Position numbers and translations under genes: made by a program
From: Mytilisepta virgata
Taxonomy: Eukaryota; Mollusca; Bivalvia; Mytilida; Mytilidae
Reading direction: 5' to 3'
DNA: 64,000 bases
Assembly (NCBI GenBank): GCA_028015205.1
Contig: CM051519.1
Span: 84,713,539-84,777,538, forward strand
The notes under the pieces: model-generated
Seen by the model: only the letters and a program-made list of their open reading frames with translations
The model's database searches: none
What the model was told of the DNA's origin: nothing
In this document: piece after piece, positions 1 to 13,797 of the stretch
Layout of the letters: each line of letters begins with the position of its first letter
How positions within the stretch are numbered: the first letter of the stretch is position 1

Positions 1-484
1 AACACTACAGGGAGATAACTCTGTATATATAATATTATATAATAATATAATAACGTTGTGTTGTTAATGGAATATTAAGCTTTTCAATGATCAATATTAG
101 TGTTTGTCAAACTGCTATACAATCAGTGTAATTTTTGTGATGAATTGTTTGGTTCAAATGTTTTGAAATTTTAAAATTTTTGTCAATGGGTCAAAGTAAA
201 TACTTTGTCAAAATTTTATGAAAATTAAACGAGCCAAATTAATTTTAGTGAAAGTGTTGGGTACCACCTTAATTTTACATATACGTGTATATATAGTTGA
301 CTCCCAATAATTATCTCGATCAAAGATGATTGGAGTGAAAAATATAGCTTGGTTATCTGGTAATTTCTTGATAGTAAGAATCTTGAGTTAATGGAATTTG
401 AGATGAATTACGTTATCTCTGTAGCTTTTTTTAGTTGATGAAGGTAAAAAATATTCAATCATGGAAAGATTTACCATAGCTTTA

Positions 485-690
485 TTTGACCACTGCATAT
501 CTAGTAAACACTTGACTCCATCTGTCCGTCCGAAAAACCTTGGGTAGGAAACTTTTGTCAAAGTTTTCTTGGCTTCCACAGAAGGGAATGACTGCAGCTT
601 CACAATGTTGTGTTGTAGCGTGTATAGTAATTTTTGGATCTGAATTGCATACTGCGAGGCAGGTCCAGATCCTGTTTTGGTCTTGTTGTC
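485..690 (+). repeat. Dispersed repeat, second copy of the 27.6-kb family (3' part)
   Basis: Shares ordered blocks with 27642-27955: ccttgggtagga, ttttcttggct, agggaatga, aatgttg, then gcaggtccaga and a T-rich end tcttgttgt. The 5' hairpin end seen in the 27.6-kb copy is missing, so this copy is truncated. Confidence 0.7.
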
Positions 691-1790
691 CTGTTCAGTT
701 AGGAGATTGGATGTTATCTTCTTGATGATTTACACCATACCCATCCTATGGTCACAGTTGACTGATTATAATTCCCTGCTTTTATACATTAGGCATGCAG
801 ATTACACAGTTTTTATTACTTTTTTATTTGATTAAGGTAAAATATTAAAGCATTAAAGTTACTTTGAAGTCTGATAAAACTAACATAATAACATGCATGT
901 ATTATCTTTAGAAAACTTTATTGTCCTGCACTGAAAACAAGGAATTATTGTGAGCAGTACATGTTCTGAAAGTTGACATTAGTTTAGATAGAATATATAT
1001 GGATTAACTGTTAAAGCTGTCTGATGACTGCTTACCTTGTTTTTGTAATTTTGATGGGTAATACAGGAGTTTAATGTTAGCCTTTCTTGTGTGTTGTTTT
1101 TTATATTCACTAGTATCCAATAACTGTGTTCCTTGCTATCATTCTACTTGCTTTATCAAATCTCATAAATTCACCTTTTCAATTCATATATGATATCAAA
1201 TATTTAGTTAAGATACTTGATGAAAATGCTGCAATTCAGTCATGCTTCAAAATACATCCGATTACTCAATCTACTTTCATAGCAAATTTGTGTGCTTAAT
1301 TTTGTGTCAGGCAGATTAGAAAGCATTAGGTAATTACTTATGTGGGTGTTTGTAGTATTTTTCAAATATAAAATCAGTAAAATATCTCTACTTGATTTTT
1401 TTATTTTGTAACATTGATTTCGTTTTTACTGATTAATAGCCCTGTATATTGATGCAAGTTTACACACTTTGCTGAGCATGAATGAACTTTTAAATGAAGT
1501 AATGTTACATCAGGATTATTATGCTTAATTTGACTATGTGTTATCCAATACTGCACAATGAAAACACATTTAGATTAATTTTGTGGCGTTTCATGAAGAG
1601 TCATGTTTTGGAAAATAATTTATTCATTGAAATGTTCGATTCTCTATTATTTCAAAATATTGCACATAGCTGTTGCAGTTTCATTAATCAGATAATGCCC
1701 TGATTTTTTTCACTTGCAGCAATATGTAAAGATTTCAAACCTGCCTAAATTCCTGTTCCCCAGAGTAGTTAAGCAGTCCATTACATATAG

Positions 1791-1949
1791 ATTCTCCTTC
1801 AGGTACGAGTGAGTTATGTAATTTCTCCACACGACATAGTTAAATTTTCGATTTTCAACACGCAAGTCATTAGCAAGCATGTTAAAATCTAAAATTTAAC
1901 TATTGAGGATGGAGAAATTCCATAACTCCCGAGTAAATTGAAGGAGAAT
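1791..1949. repeat. Near-palindromic foldback, about 75-bp arms
   Basis: The left arm starts attctccttc and contains gagttatgtaatttctcca. The right arm ends gaaggagaat and contains its complement tggagaaattccataactc. The arms converge at about 1870. A further partly inverted pair (tttctcctatt near 1951, aataggagaaa near 2157) flanks the right side. Confidence 0.7.
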
Positions 1950-2334
1950 TTGTTTCTCCTATTATTTTCGACAAAAACCTCAAGAAAATGTCGTTGCTAT
2001 GTAGTTTGCTTATATAGATGTCATTTGGGGACTTGTCTAGTTTATCGTTCGAATAACTGTAGGAAAAAGGGCAGTAATTCCCACGTAGAAATTTAATCAC
2101 CAGGAAGTGGTTAAAGATATTATGTATTTTTATCCCACCGATTAAACACGTCAAGAATAGGAGAAATAGGAACTAACACTTTTGCCATAGGGATTTTGTG
2201 TCAAGAATTAATCCACCATATCCAATTTTCCCATATTAGAAAAAATAAAAAAAAAATGGCTGTGTAAAGAAGGGGCATCCATTTTCAAGCCGTCTAGCCA
2301 TTCAACACTGCCCTCTAGGTATTTTGTTGTAACA

Positions 2335-2530
2335 TCTAATGATCGATTCCCATTCAACACTGGGGTTGTGGGTTGGCGAGGTGTGTTCAACTCAGATCTT
2401 AATTGACACAGGATTTCAGTTTTCCTGCAAAAAGTCATTGGTTCTCTATGGATAATCTGGCTTTATCCAGCAATGAAAACTGGCTGTCACAATCTAACCA
2501 GTTGTTCTGAAAGTCATATCAAATCGAAAT
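2335..2530 (+). repeat. Degenerate tRNA-derived SINE copy
   Basis: Matches, on the opposite strand, the SINE at 6645-6846: ttcaacactggggttgtggg (tRNA-like head), then gttcaactcagatcttaatt, ttggttctct, and gaaaactggctgtcacaa. The pol III B-box position is mutated. No target duplication is obvious. Confidence 0.65.
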
Positions 2531-3675
2531 AAATGAAACTGGATTAAAAAAAATGGCATTGCTGTTAGCAAGAAATAATGGTTACTGATTTTGTAGCATT
2601 ATTGACTAAACATTACATTTGAACAGCAATTGACAAAATCAGACATCTCAATTTAGATTTCCTGCACAGACATAAGTCTTCTTCATTTTCCTCATCAAAT
2701 TAATGAGCATTTTAAAAGCATATGGGGGATTTTAACACAATGAGTGATTGTTGTAATTAATTTGCCTTAATTTGCTGAAGTGCATTAATAGAGTGTTGCT
2801 GATGGATAAAAATATTTAGTATCTGGAATTATTCATGCAAAGAATCGTGTAATGTACTATTCAATGCAATTTTAAAAGGATGAAATGTAATGATTGACAG
2901 CCAGTATTTTCCTAAACTGCACAACTGTTTGACAGAATATATAATATACCAGGTTTTAACTGAACATGTAACGTACCGGTACCTAATAAATTTGGTATCT
3001 CATGAGTTTATTAATATACATGTTGACTTTAATAAAGCATAGTGGGTATATTATGACATGATGAGCATTTAATAGAGTTGAATTCTGCTTCATCTTTGTC
3101 TAGAGGCTGTCTTGAATATCTTTGTTGAAGGATTCACTGTGACTTTGAAATGGAGAACGGCAATAAAGATTTTTGTCATGTGTACCGATATGTAGGCATC
3201 TTGTGTAAAGAATTAATAATCCCATGTATGCTTTCTTAAATATTATGTAAAAATAGCAAGTTTTAATACCATTAGGTATTTTTTGTCACTGTACAGTATT
3301 TATAGAGATGCCATCTACAATTAAAACCTTTTCACTGATTTATTTGAAATAGAAACAATATTTCAGATTGTTGTATTAAATCTCAGTAGTAAATCAAATT
3401 TTGTTTCTGGAACTTATTAATAGATGTAAATAATTTTGATTGGTATATCTTGTTTATAAAACAGAGCAAGTCTCGGTCATGCTCAGCAATCAAAACTTAC
3501 TTTCCTTACAGTTTTCTTATGTAACTGGTATGACAGTAGCAAAGATTTTTTTTTATTTTTCAGTCACTAAACAATGATGAAATTCAATTTTCATTACTCT
3601 TTGAAATAGTTTTGAGTTATTTTGTGTTTTCTGAAAGAGTTAAACTGTATTTGAATTATCAAAAATTCTTTATTT

Positions 3676-4506
3676 AGCTCACATGGCCCAAAGGCGTCTG
3701 TCGTCCATCCGTCTGTAAACTTTTACGTTTTGATATCTCCTCTGGAACCCCTAGGCCAAATGAACTGAAACTTGGTGTGAAGCATCTATGGAAAGACCCT
3801 TATAAAGTTTGCATATTTCGTTCCGGTCGGACAACTAATATGGCCGCCATGATGAATTCTTATTTCTGATTGGTCAAAATTTAAAAAATCTTCTCCTCTG
3901 AAACTGCAAAGCCAACTGAACTGTAACTTTGTATGAAGTATCTATAGAAGGACCTTTATAAATTTTGCATATTTCGTTATGGTCGGAAAACTAATATGGT
4001 CGCCATGATGAATTCTTATTTCTGATTGGACAAATTTTAAAAATCTTCTCCTCTGATACCTCTAGGACAAATGAACTGAAACTTGGTGTGAAGCATCTAT
4101 GGAAGGACCTTTATAAATTTTGCATATTTTGTTCCGGTCGGACAACTTATATGGCCACCATGATGAATTTTTATTTCTGATTGGTCAAAAATTAAAAAAT
4201 TAAATTTTCTGAAACCACAAAGCCAAATAAGCTGTAACTTGGTATGAAGCATCTGCGGAAGGACCTTTATAAAGTTTGCATATTTCATCCCGGTCGGACA
4301 GCTAATATGGCAGCTATGATGAATTCTTATTTTTGATTGGTCAAAATTTCAAAAATCTCCTCCTCTGAAACCATATATCCAAATTAACTGATACTTGGTA
4401 TGAAACATCTATGGAAGGTCCATTACAATTTTCACTTGAAATAAAATGTTTATTGTGGGACTGTCAGGTGAGCGATACAGGCTCAATTCTCTTGAGCCTC
4501 TTGTTT
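3676..4506 (+). mobile_element. Helentron-like non-autonomous element, AGCTCAC family, copy 1
   Basis: The 5' end is tttAGCTCACATGGCC after a T-run. The centre is about four and a half tandem units of 156 bp (cttggtgtgaag... repeats at 3771, 3926, 4082, 4238, 4394). The 3' end has the inverted arm caggtgagc, then the palindrome ggctcaattctcttgagcc and the tail tcttgttt. Same subfamily as the copy at 40319. Confidence 0.85.
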
Positions 4507-6644
4507 GCTTTAAAGAGTGACTGAACAAAAAAATATTGGTGAGGTAGCAATATAACCAAAAAATGTATATGAGTAAATTATAATAAGAAAACCATGCAAT
4601 ATTTTCTATAATACATGTTATTTTAGACAAACTAAATACAGGACTGATGACTATTTATAACTGTAATAGTGACTGTAGACAGAATTTGTTGTCAAATAAA
4701 AATCATTCAGCCTCCTCATTATCTATGAAATAACAATTGCTTGAAGTATGAAAGCCAAAGTGTATATTGGGGGCATAAACATTCAGAAAGCTTATCAATT
4801 AGTAATTACTAATTTTTTTCTTTAACTTTCTAATTGATTTTGTCATAATAGATGAACTATCATCTTTCTCCCAGTCAATAAAGTTACAGTTGATATTAGA
4901 AAAAGGTATAAATAAACGGATGGTATTGATTTGAACTTAACTGATAAGATCAAAGAATATTATTGCTTCTTCGGGGCTGATGAATGAGAAAAATGATTAA
5001 ATAATCGACTTGTTTGCACATATATTGGTCTGCAATATTACTTTATCAATAAACGTTTCATTTCTAACATTCATAGATAACGGTATGGAGAAAATGGGAG
5101 ATAATTCATGGATTGGATATAAATCTAATTATTGAGTACTGTATGAAACAAAGCTAGAAAAATTGAATTATAGGTTAAATCTTATATTATATAGAGAAAT
5201 AGCATATGATTTAGAACCTGCAAAGGCAGTGTGGCAGGAAAGGAAATTTCAAGTTTTTCATTATATTATTATTATATAATTAATGTGACTTTGTTAATTT
5301 TTGTCTATCTATCAAAAGAGTTGTCTAATGGAAACAATATACTGGTATCATCAATCAGTGATTCTAGCAAATTTATATCACTTTTCAAGTATAAAAGACT
5401 GTTTTGCTTACCTGCTTAAATGTAAGTAAATAAGAAGATAGAACTTAGCCAGAATTTCTTACTTCTGTTTGACTTGAAAATTGTAGAAAAAGTAGGGTTG
5501 AGGGGTGAGACACCCCCCCCCCCCAACAATTAGAAAAAAAAACAAGACACTAGTAATGACTAGAATGGTATGAATTTGCTTCATAGCTATTTATTCCTGT
5601 AAGAAAATCTATTTTTTGGGATTTGATGGAAACTTTAACACTGTAAAATGTACTAGAGAACAGAACACTAAAATTCCCAATGTTAAACTTGAATGAATGT
5701 AAATCTTTGTGAAATATGCGGAAATAAATGACAGATTGGCAGGTGTCCTGCAGGAAGCAGAGTTTGCTTACTCTTCCAGAGCACCTGAGTCTACCCCCAG
5801 TTTTTTGATGGGGTCCAAGCTGTTCATATGTTTTTAGTTTTTAATTGTAATGCATATATTGTTTTTGTCATGTCTTCGTTGTTCTCCGGAGTTTGTCACT
5901 TGTTTAGGTTTTTCCCTCCTTTGAATATCCCTTTGATATTTCTTGACTTTACTTGGTATAACACAATTTTACTCATATGGTTGGGTGAAAGAAAAAAGTA
6001 TTGAGTTTTGTTTTCAACTTCAAGCTGAATTTTTTTTTCTGTAATTTAATGCATTAAATCAAGATCCTCTTTTAAATGTCATACATGAATAAGACTTACT
6101 GTAAAAAGTTATGGAATCCATTATTAGGTATCTTCACTGATTTGCTTCTCGCCTCTTTGCCCCTGTGAAGTGGAGAGAAGCGAATCGTAACCCTTGGCTA
6201 GCGAAGATGATTATTAGGTATAATGAAGTAGAATAGCCAAGTCAAAAGTCAGACTTAGAATTAGCTCGGAAGATTGTCTGTCTGAGAGATGTTCTTGTAC
6301 AGACATAAGATAATGTCCAAAACAATAAAATGAATTGCATTGGGCTTCGTAATATTAGATATGCAAATATAAAGTACAGAGCAGAAGAATTGTAGAGGAT
6401 TCTAGTCTTCATGTACTTTTATGAGGGGTATTTGTTGAAATCTTACTTCTTTCTAAATCTGTTATGTTTATAAAACAAAGATAATTTGTGTGTTTTCATA
6501 TTTTGTCATTAAAAATGATTTGACTTTGACATGCACACTCACTGTATATATTGCAATTTTAGATGCAGATAATTTGGTATTCTTGGGGTATAAGGAGGAA
6601 AGTTTCTTCAGCTTTTGCTATGAACTTTTTGTTTTTTTGTTTAG

Positions 6645-6846
6645 ATGGTGTTTTACGCCGTTTTCAGCACATTTGGCTATTTCGCAATTGCCAGTTTTTA
6701 TTGGTGGAGGAAACCGGAGTAACCAGAGAGAACCATGACCTTCGGTAGGAAAATTGGCAATCCTTATCAATTAAGATCAGAGTTGAACAAACCCGCCAGA
6801 GGTGAGATTTGAACTCACAACCTCAGTGTTGACAGGCTAGTGATCA
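6645..6846 (-). repeat. tRNA-derived SINE, full or near-full copy
   Basis: Read on the minus strand it begins with a tRNA-like head. The B-box-like gagttcaaatc lies in the reverse complement of about 6805-6815. It continues through a conserved body and ends in an A/C-rich tail (complement of gtttttttgttt). This body (cggtaggaaaattggcaatc, ggtggaggaaaccgga on the plus strand) is of a kind widespread in bivalve genomes. Other copies: 2335-2530 and 13685-13797. Confidence 0.75.
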
Positions 6847-7933
6847 TTTTATTCATCGAGATCCCCTGAAAGTTTTAGAAGAGGTGATTTTTATGATCTT
6901 GATATAGAAGACAAACTACAGTATTGCAGATAATGAATTTCTGTTATATAATTGGTGTCTGTGAAGCTGTAGCTGTTAAAAATCCTTTTTGCTTGGCATT
7001 ATTGACAATTTAAAGGTAATTACATATTATGTAATATTGTGGGAAATTGCCAACTGTTCTTACAAGAAAAACAATATTGGTAATAGCTGTAATAGTTGGT
7101 TGTATGGAATCAAGTCTACAGTAAGAGATTAAACTAGAAAGACCATTTTATCTTTATCAATTATGTAACATGCTGAGAAAGTTCTTACAAATTCTTTGTA
7201 ATACAATAATTGTTTGTAGAGAAAAATTTGATGCTATTAAAGCTGTTTTATTTGATGTGATTGGGCATTAAGCTTATGGTCAATAAATTATTTCTTTGAT
7301 TCAGTTGGTTCAAGTAAAGTAATTTGCAAGTCAAGTGTCTTTGTACGTCTTACTAATGCAGTCGTATGGGACACAAGTGATCCATAATGGTAGTTCAGAA
7401 AATACACTTGTACTAATTGTGCTCCCGACTTCATGAACTCGCGTATACCAAAATGGAAAATACTGTTTTATATTAATAATAGAATGATTTTTCTTGATTC
7501 ACACAGTTATAAGAAAACAATTAAAAGTACATGTAATTTTGAATGTAAGAATTTAATTTTGATTCACAGTTCTAATAGGTCAACATTTGTTATGTAGAAT
7601 TAAGTTGAGTGAAACTGATAATTGAGGTCTGAAAAATGTCAATAAAAATAATTATGCTGTTGATATTGATTGATACTAGTTTGAACAAGACCATTTTAAT
7701 TCGGTTTTTCAGTACAAGAATTTAGGTTAAAGCACCTTTTAAAAATTCTCAAAAACATTAAATTGGCTTAGTCACTTTGAAAGCAAGAGGACTGGTGTTA
7801 ACAGATCTGAAGGAGTCATGTGTTTGACAGATTCGTTAAATTCTCAATAGACATTTCTTGCAATGTAAACAGAAGTTTGGCATTTGCATTAGAACTTCTA
7901 GACACTGCTTTTAAAGTAAGTAGGTAACAGGTA

Positions 7934-9015
7934 TTTTGCATCGCTTGCAAAGTTGGAGTCTGCATGGCATTTATCCTGACTTGTATGATTAGCAGGATTT
8001 GTTTCATACATTGCTTGCAAAGTTGGAGTCTGCATGGCATTTGTCCTCAGTTGTGTATGGTTAGCAGGTCATACATTGCTTTCAAAGTTGGAGTATGCAT
8101 GGCATTTATCCTGACTTGTATGATTAGCAGGATTTGTATCATACATTGCTTGCAAAGTTGGAGTCTGCATGGCATTTGTCCTCACTTGTGTATGGTTAGC
8201 AGGTCATACATTGCTTTCAAAGTTGGAGTCTGCATAGCATTTATTATGACTTGTATGGTTAGCAGGTATTGTTTCATACATTGCTTGCAAAGTTGGAGTC
8301 TGCATGGCATTTGTCCTCACTTGTGTATGGTTAGCAGGTCATACATTGCTTTCAAAGTTGGAGTCTGCATAGCATTTATTATGACTTGTATGGTTAGCAG
8401 GTATTGTTTCATACATTGCTTGCAAAGTTGGAGTCTGCATGGCATTTGTCCTGACTTGTATGGTTAGCAGGTCATACATGGCTTTCAAAGTTGGAGTCTG
8501 CATATCCTGACTTGCACGGTTAGCAGGTTTTGTTTTATACATTGCTTGCAAAGTTGGAGTCTGCATGGCATTTGTCCTCACTTGTGTATGGTTAGCAGGT
8601 CATACATTGCTTTCAAAGTTGGAGTCTGCATGGCATTTGTCCTGACTTGTATGGTTAGCAGGTATTGTTTCATACATTGCTTGCAAAGTTGGAGTCTGCA
8701 TAGCATTTGTCCTGACTTGTATGGTTAGCAGGTCATACATGGCTTTCAAAGTTGGAGTCTGCATAGCATTTGTCCTGACTTGTATGGTTAGCAGGTATTG
8801 TTTCATACATTGCTTGCAAAGTTGGAGTCTGCATGGCATTTATTATGACTTGTATGGTTAGCAGGTATTGTTTCATACATTGCTTGCAAAGTTGGAGTCT
8901 GCATGGTATTTATCTTGAATTGTATGATTAGCAGGTATTGTTTCATACTTTGCTTGCAAAAGTGGAGTCTGCATGGTATTTATCCTGACATATATGGCTA
9001 GCAGGTATTGTTTCA
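7934..9015. repeat. Minisatellite array, 135-bp dimeric then 70-bp monomeric units
   Basis: Core ttgcttgcaaagttggagtc recurs at 8011, 8146, 8281, 8416, 8542, 8677, 8810, 8880 and 8950. Most spacings are 135 bp because two monomer types alternate (ttgcttgcaaag and ttgctttcaaag). The last three units are 70-bp monomers. 135 is divisible by three, so a 167-codon repetitive frame stays open at 7964-8467. I read it as a by-product, not a gene. Confidence 0.95.
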
Positions 9016-10691
9016 GAATTAGATAGAATGTCAGTTTCTTGCCAAAGGTACCTAGGTACTCTGACATCTTCCACCAATAAATCTGGACACCATGGTACAG
9101 CTAATTGCACTGGTGGCATATTACCTCAATAAACCCCACCAAGTTTCAATTCATTGGCAATGCATGATCAGAGAAGATTTTTTAACGAAATCCAATAAGA
9201 CATATAAAAGAATTGTTCAGGGCATAAATATTTAAGTTGTCTGACTAGGACAAATTGTGAAATCTTTATAAAGCCCTTTTCATAAATGCATAATACCAGC
9301 CCACTTGGCCCACTCATGTTTCCGAAGAGAAGATCTAAATTTGAAAAATGGTTAGATGGATGGACGATCTGAACTGAAAGGATTTCAGAGATGAAAATTT
9401 AATTAAGATACACTAATACCTTTATTTTACTCTGTTATTCAGAGATTACATGTACCGGTATATGTTTTTTCTCGGAAGACGCTGAATAAAGATGCCTTTC
9501 GAGAATCAAGGGGAAGTTTGCTTTGATTAGCCATGACATTAATAAGGTATTTTCTTCATTTAGGGAGCGTTTTCTTTAGAGTTCATGACAAGAGTCATTT
9601 TGTTGTGGTTGACGGGTAGACAGTTGATATCTGAAATATAACTGTTCATTATAGAAACAGCCCAAGTTGCTTATATAATAATAGTGATTTATTATTGATT
9701 AACTAATTGAAACTTTGATCAAAACAAAATAAATGTTACATTCATTGATTCTAGGAAAAATCACCTCCAATATTATCATTTTGTGTATGGTATAAGCTAT
9801 CTAGGGAGAGTAGATGGCTGAGTTGTCACTTTTAAAGTGATTGATCATTATAGTGGAGTCTCAGAGGTGTTTGTCACCATGTGTTATATTGATCTAGTAA
9901 CAAAACACTGTAAAGACCTGGAAATAATAGGCATCACGTAATTTCTTTGAAAAAGTTGTACTTATAGTTTATAGGATGCCTTTCTAATATTAACATGCGT
10001 TTGTTTTTTAAATCAATAAATTGCCTTGGAAGGAGCAATACAATTTCTATACTTTGATGTTTTTAATTTTCACTTGTCTGAAAATAGAATTAACATGAAG
10101 ATGTTGAGTTTATCTTAAATTAGAAACCTGTTTCAGTTTTGATTTCAGATACATGTATAATTTAGATAAATCATATTTCCAAAATAGGGAAAAAGGTGTT
10201 TAATTTAGATATTGCTTTTCCTGAGAATATGAAAAGGTCATTGGCATTGTATCATAATACAATGAATTATTGGTGTGTAGGATGTGCTTAGAACTGCACT
10301 GAACTCCTTTTGGGAATTTCCACTATGAATGTTTGAAAGAAGTCTTTGTAGTAGTATTTCAATAGTATATTTACAATATGTAAATTTATGGAAGGGTGAA
10401 TGAATTATTTCTTTGAGATTTTAATCAGGTTTTTCAGTTTCAGTCTTAAAGAGCAGGACACAGAATAAATTCATATAGATTTAAAATATCTACAATGGAC
10501 ATGGGACTGATCTGATAAAATTCAGCTCGTATGTTTTATTCCATATTAGACATGTCATTTCTTTAAAGAGTTAGGATAAGTTGTCAATGTTTTGCTACTA
10601 GTAATGACATTGTCAGTGTCAACCTGTTTGTATCTCTAATAACTGGTAACAATTTCATATTACTTAGAATTTACCAAATAAAAAATGTAAA

Positions 10692-10990
10692 CTCAAGTTT
10701 GGTTTATTTGGCACCTATTAGGACACAAATAATTTTACCAACAAAAGTGGCTACCAGGCTCAAAAATATCAAGTTTTGTTTATTTGGCACCTATTAGGAC
10801 ACAAATAATTTTACCAGCAAAAGTGGCTACCAGGCTCAAAAATATCAAGTTTGGTTTATTTGGACCTATTAGGACACAAATAATTTTACCAACAAAAGTG
10901 GCTACCAGGCTCAAAAATATCAAGTTTGGTTTATTTGGCACCTATTAGGACACAAATAATTTTACCAACAAAAGTGGCTACCAGACTCAG
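10692..10990. repeat. Tandem repeat, 76-bp unit, about 3.9 copies
   Basis: Units beginning caagtttggtttatttgg start at 10694, 10770, 10846 and 10921. Copies are almost identical, indicating recent expansion. A partial Helentron-like copy follows directly. Confidence 0.95.
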
Positions 10991-11017
10991 TAATAGGCTT
11001 CCTTATTGGTTATACTT

Positions 11018-11541
11018 CTTAGATCTTCTAAAATTTCTTCACCCATGGATATGAAACTTTTCATGAATTATCATTGCAAAGTACTACCCAAGTGTTGTTA
11101 CTATGGTGCCAATAGGAAATCCAAGATGGCTGCCAGTATCAGACTTTGTTTAGGGTCCCAGTATTATAATTGTATTAAAACATTTTCTTCAGAAGAACAA
11201 TTAAATACTAGTAGATTGATACCAAACTTGGTGGAAGTGATTCGTATGAAGACCTAAACGAATGATGTTCTGCTAACCAACATGCCTGCCATGTCCCAAA
11301 ATTGGCTTTTCTGATTGGTTTAATTTCCTAATCTTGTCCCATTGGATGGAAATTTCTTGTGAATTATCATTGCTAGGAAATATCCAAGATTTATTTCAGA
11401 TTGGAAATCCAAATTGACTGACACTGCAACTGGACTTAGTTAACATTAACCATATGTGTTTCTTTTTATGATTGACATGTCCATTTGATACCAGATATTA
11501 ACTTAAATGGCAAATAAAGGTGAGCAATACAGGCTTCTAAG
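11018..11541 (+). mobile_element. Helentron-like element, AGCTCAC family, 5'-truncated and decayed
   Basis: Contains the family body (gtgttgttactatggtgcc, aatccaagatggctgcca) and the 3' signature ggtgagcaatacaggcttct. The 5' hairpin end is absent, with the 76-bp tandem array in its place. Confidence 0.6.
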
Positions 11542-11948
11542 AAAAATTTCCAGATTTTTTTTGCATGGATTTTTGTAAACAAATTTTTCAAGCCTGGATT
11601 TTTTAATTCCAGAATAAAAAGATATGTTTTTTTTTTATCTTCTATTCTCTTATGATGGTGCGTTGTTATCTATTTCTTGCGGGATGAATTATTTGTCATA
11701 ATTAATTCTCCATCATATGATATGAACAAGTGTTACGAGAAATTCTTTTATTTGATTGGCCTTGATTCAAACGTCGCTGTTTTGTGATTTGTTGAAATCT
11801 GCGCAGTCATCTTTGAAAGTCACCATTGCATAGCAACATTTGACGTGACAGAAAATGAATGCTAAGATTTCCCGCGGGTCGGACGCCAAATCAAAAACAA
11901 ACAAATATACCTGAAGAATCATAAAAGAAATAGGTTGAACAACTCATA

Positions 11949-12077
11949 AAAATTAGATACCGCTTGATATCAACTCTTGTTATCTAATTTAGACTTAATA
12001 ATAAACTCCCAAAGGCTCGTTTATTATTATATCCAAATTAAAAAACTTGATTTGATATCAAGCGATATCTAATTCTC
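11949..12077. repeat. Palindromic foldback, about 60-bp arms
   Basis: Left arm aattagataccgcttgatat, right arm atatcaagcgatatctaatt. A second matched pair, taataataaac and gtttattatta, lies nearer the centre. Confidence 0.75.
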
Positions 12078-12438
12078 ACTTATTGTGAAACCTATAATTA
12101 TTATTTCTATTATAATTTTAAAAATATTGAATTTTTATATATCCAATTAGATTTGTTTCTTTTTGGCCAAAGTTAAACCTAGAGTTAATTATCTATATTC
12201 ATATATAAATTACCAATTCAAGGTATTTATATTCCCTCTGTGCCACCTGTCTTACTTCCTTTTGTTGAGAGTTTCCTGCTCAGTACAGATTTAATTTCCA
12301 ATTATTTACAAGAAAATGAATCCTTATATTAACATTGATTATGTTTGCTTCAGTTAGGCTTTGTACATATTATAACAGTTGGTCAAGTTAATCAAAACAT
12401 GATTTGAAAAGACTTTTGGAAAATTTAAATATTTAAGA

Positions 12439-12524
12439 CATGGTGACTGAGTGTGGAATTTTGAATTTGTCTCAAAGGCATGGTGACTGAGTGTGGAATT
12501 TTGAATTTGTCTCAAAAGTATGGT
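12439..12524. repeat. Short tandem repeat, 40-bp unit, about 2 copies
   Basis: The unit catggtgactgagtgtggaa...tctcaaagg starts at 12439 and 12479, with a partial third. Confidence 0.9.
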
Positions 12525-13684
12525 GCAGATCAAGTTAGGCATTATGTGTCTAAATGGTGTGTAATTGTAACAGAATGGTTTTCATGAAAGCAAACCCTCT
12601 TTAAATTGAACACAGCTATAAAATTAATAGAAATGTCCATTTTAATATATATCAAATTTAATGCAGTATAGTTGTGCTCATGAGTAAAACAGAAGGCAAA
12701 ATAATTTGATAAACGAAAGTAAAAAAGTTTCTTTTGTTTGAAATATAAGAATTCTATATGTACATGTATTTGTACTTCGTATTTTATTGAACTACTAAAT
12801 TTGCAGTATTATCCTGGTTTAACACACTATCATCAGTGTTGGCTGCAAGCAGTATCCATAAATTTGGTAGTTTGGGTTTGTAGACAGTCAATATACTATG
12901 ACCATTTGATGTTATGTAGCCTTTATTTTTTGTTCATGCCTCTCGGACCAAATTTAAACATGCAAGGTATTAGATGACTCTCTGGAGGATGCATTACACA
13001 GGCTACTTTAATTAAAGGATAACAGCCAAATATGTTCTTGCAAGAATTACTCTATCATATTGTTTGATGACTTGATAATACATATAGATGTCTCTGTGAA
13101 TTGAAAACACTGTTATTTATAAGATAATGAAATTTTCCTATCAGAGATGCTGCATGCAATGTAGTTTATTCATAAGATGAACCATTGTCGTTTTCGATAA
13201 AAGACAATCGGGCTTTTAGGTTTAATTGATTTACTGCATTGAAAGAAATGTCTGAGTATGATTGGTTTTCTGATCTAGGACAGAAGTACAAACTCTTGTC
13301 AATAAAATTTTGATTGCGAAGAACTTTTCTGAATTCCTGATAAATTCAGTAAGTGACAGTACTGGTTTCAAATTTCCTTGCTATTTTAAAAAAATATATA
13401 ACTGCATTGTGAGGAAACAATACATTTGTACTAACAAAAGTTTGTTGATGGGAGATGTTGAATAATGATGTCATATTACAAAAAGTTCGGTAAACTTCAA
13501 ATTTTAACTTCAAAAAAATAATTTTCAGGAGCGACTATTTATTGTAGTAGTGTACAAGTCATATGATACTGGTGTAAATATGCATATGATGTAGATGAAA
13601 TTAAGATGTCAGAGATGTTGTTTATAAGAGTTGAACAGTTTGTTTTTGCCAGAAGATCTTATTACTATTTACTATTTTTTGAAT

Positions 13685-13797
13685 GTCAGTGGTTTTCTCT
13701 TGATATTATACTCTAACTCCTCCACCAACAAAAACTCGCTGGTGTGACGTACGTATAAGTGGTATAAACTGCATTAAACCAAACCATACCAGTTTAA
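13685..13797 (+). repeat. SINE 3' fragment
   Basis: Contains ggttttctc, tcctccaccaacaaaaactc, gacgtacgtataagtggt and ends with ccaaacc. This corresponds in order to the 3' half of the SINE read at 6645-6846 on the minus strand. The tRNA-like head is missing. Confidence 0.6.

Noticed and set aside
6790..6846. Possible tRNA gene on the minus strand
   Set aside because: The B-box-like sequence is the head of a SINE. No cloverleaf with matched acceptor and anticodon arms was found.
7964..8467. 167-codon open frame with Cys-rich repeats
   Set aside because: It lies entirely inside the 135-bp minisatellite. Its openness follows from a unit length divisible by three and lack of stops in the unit.
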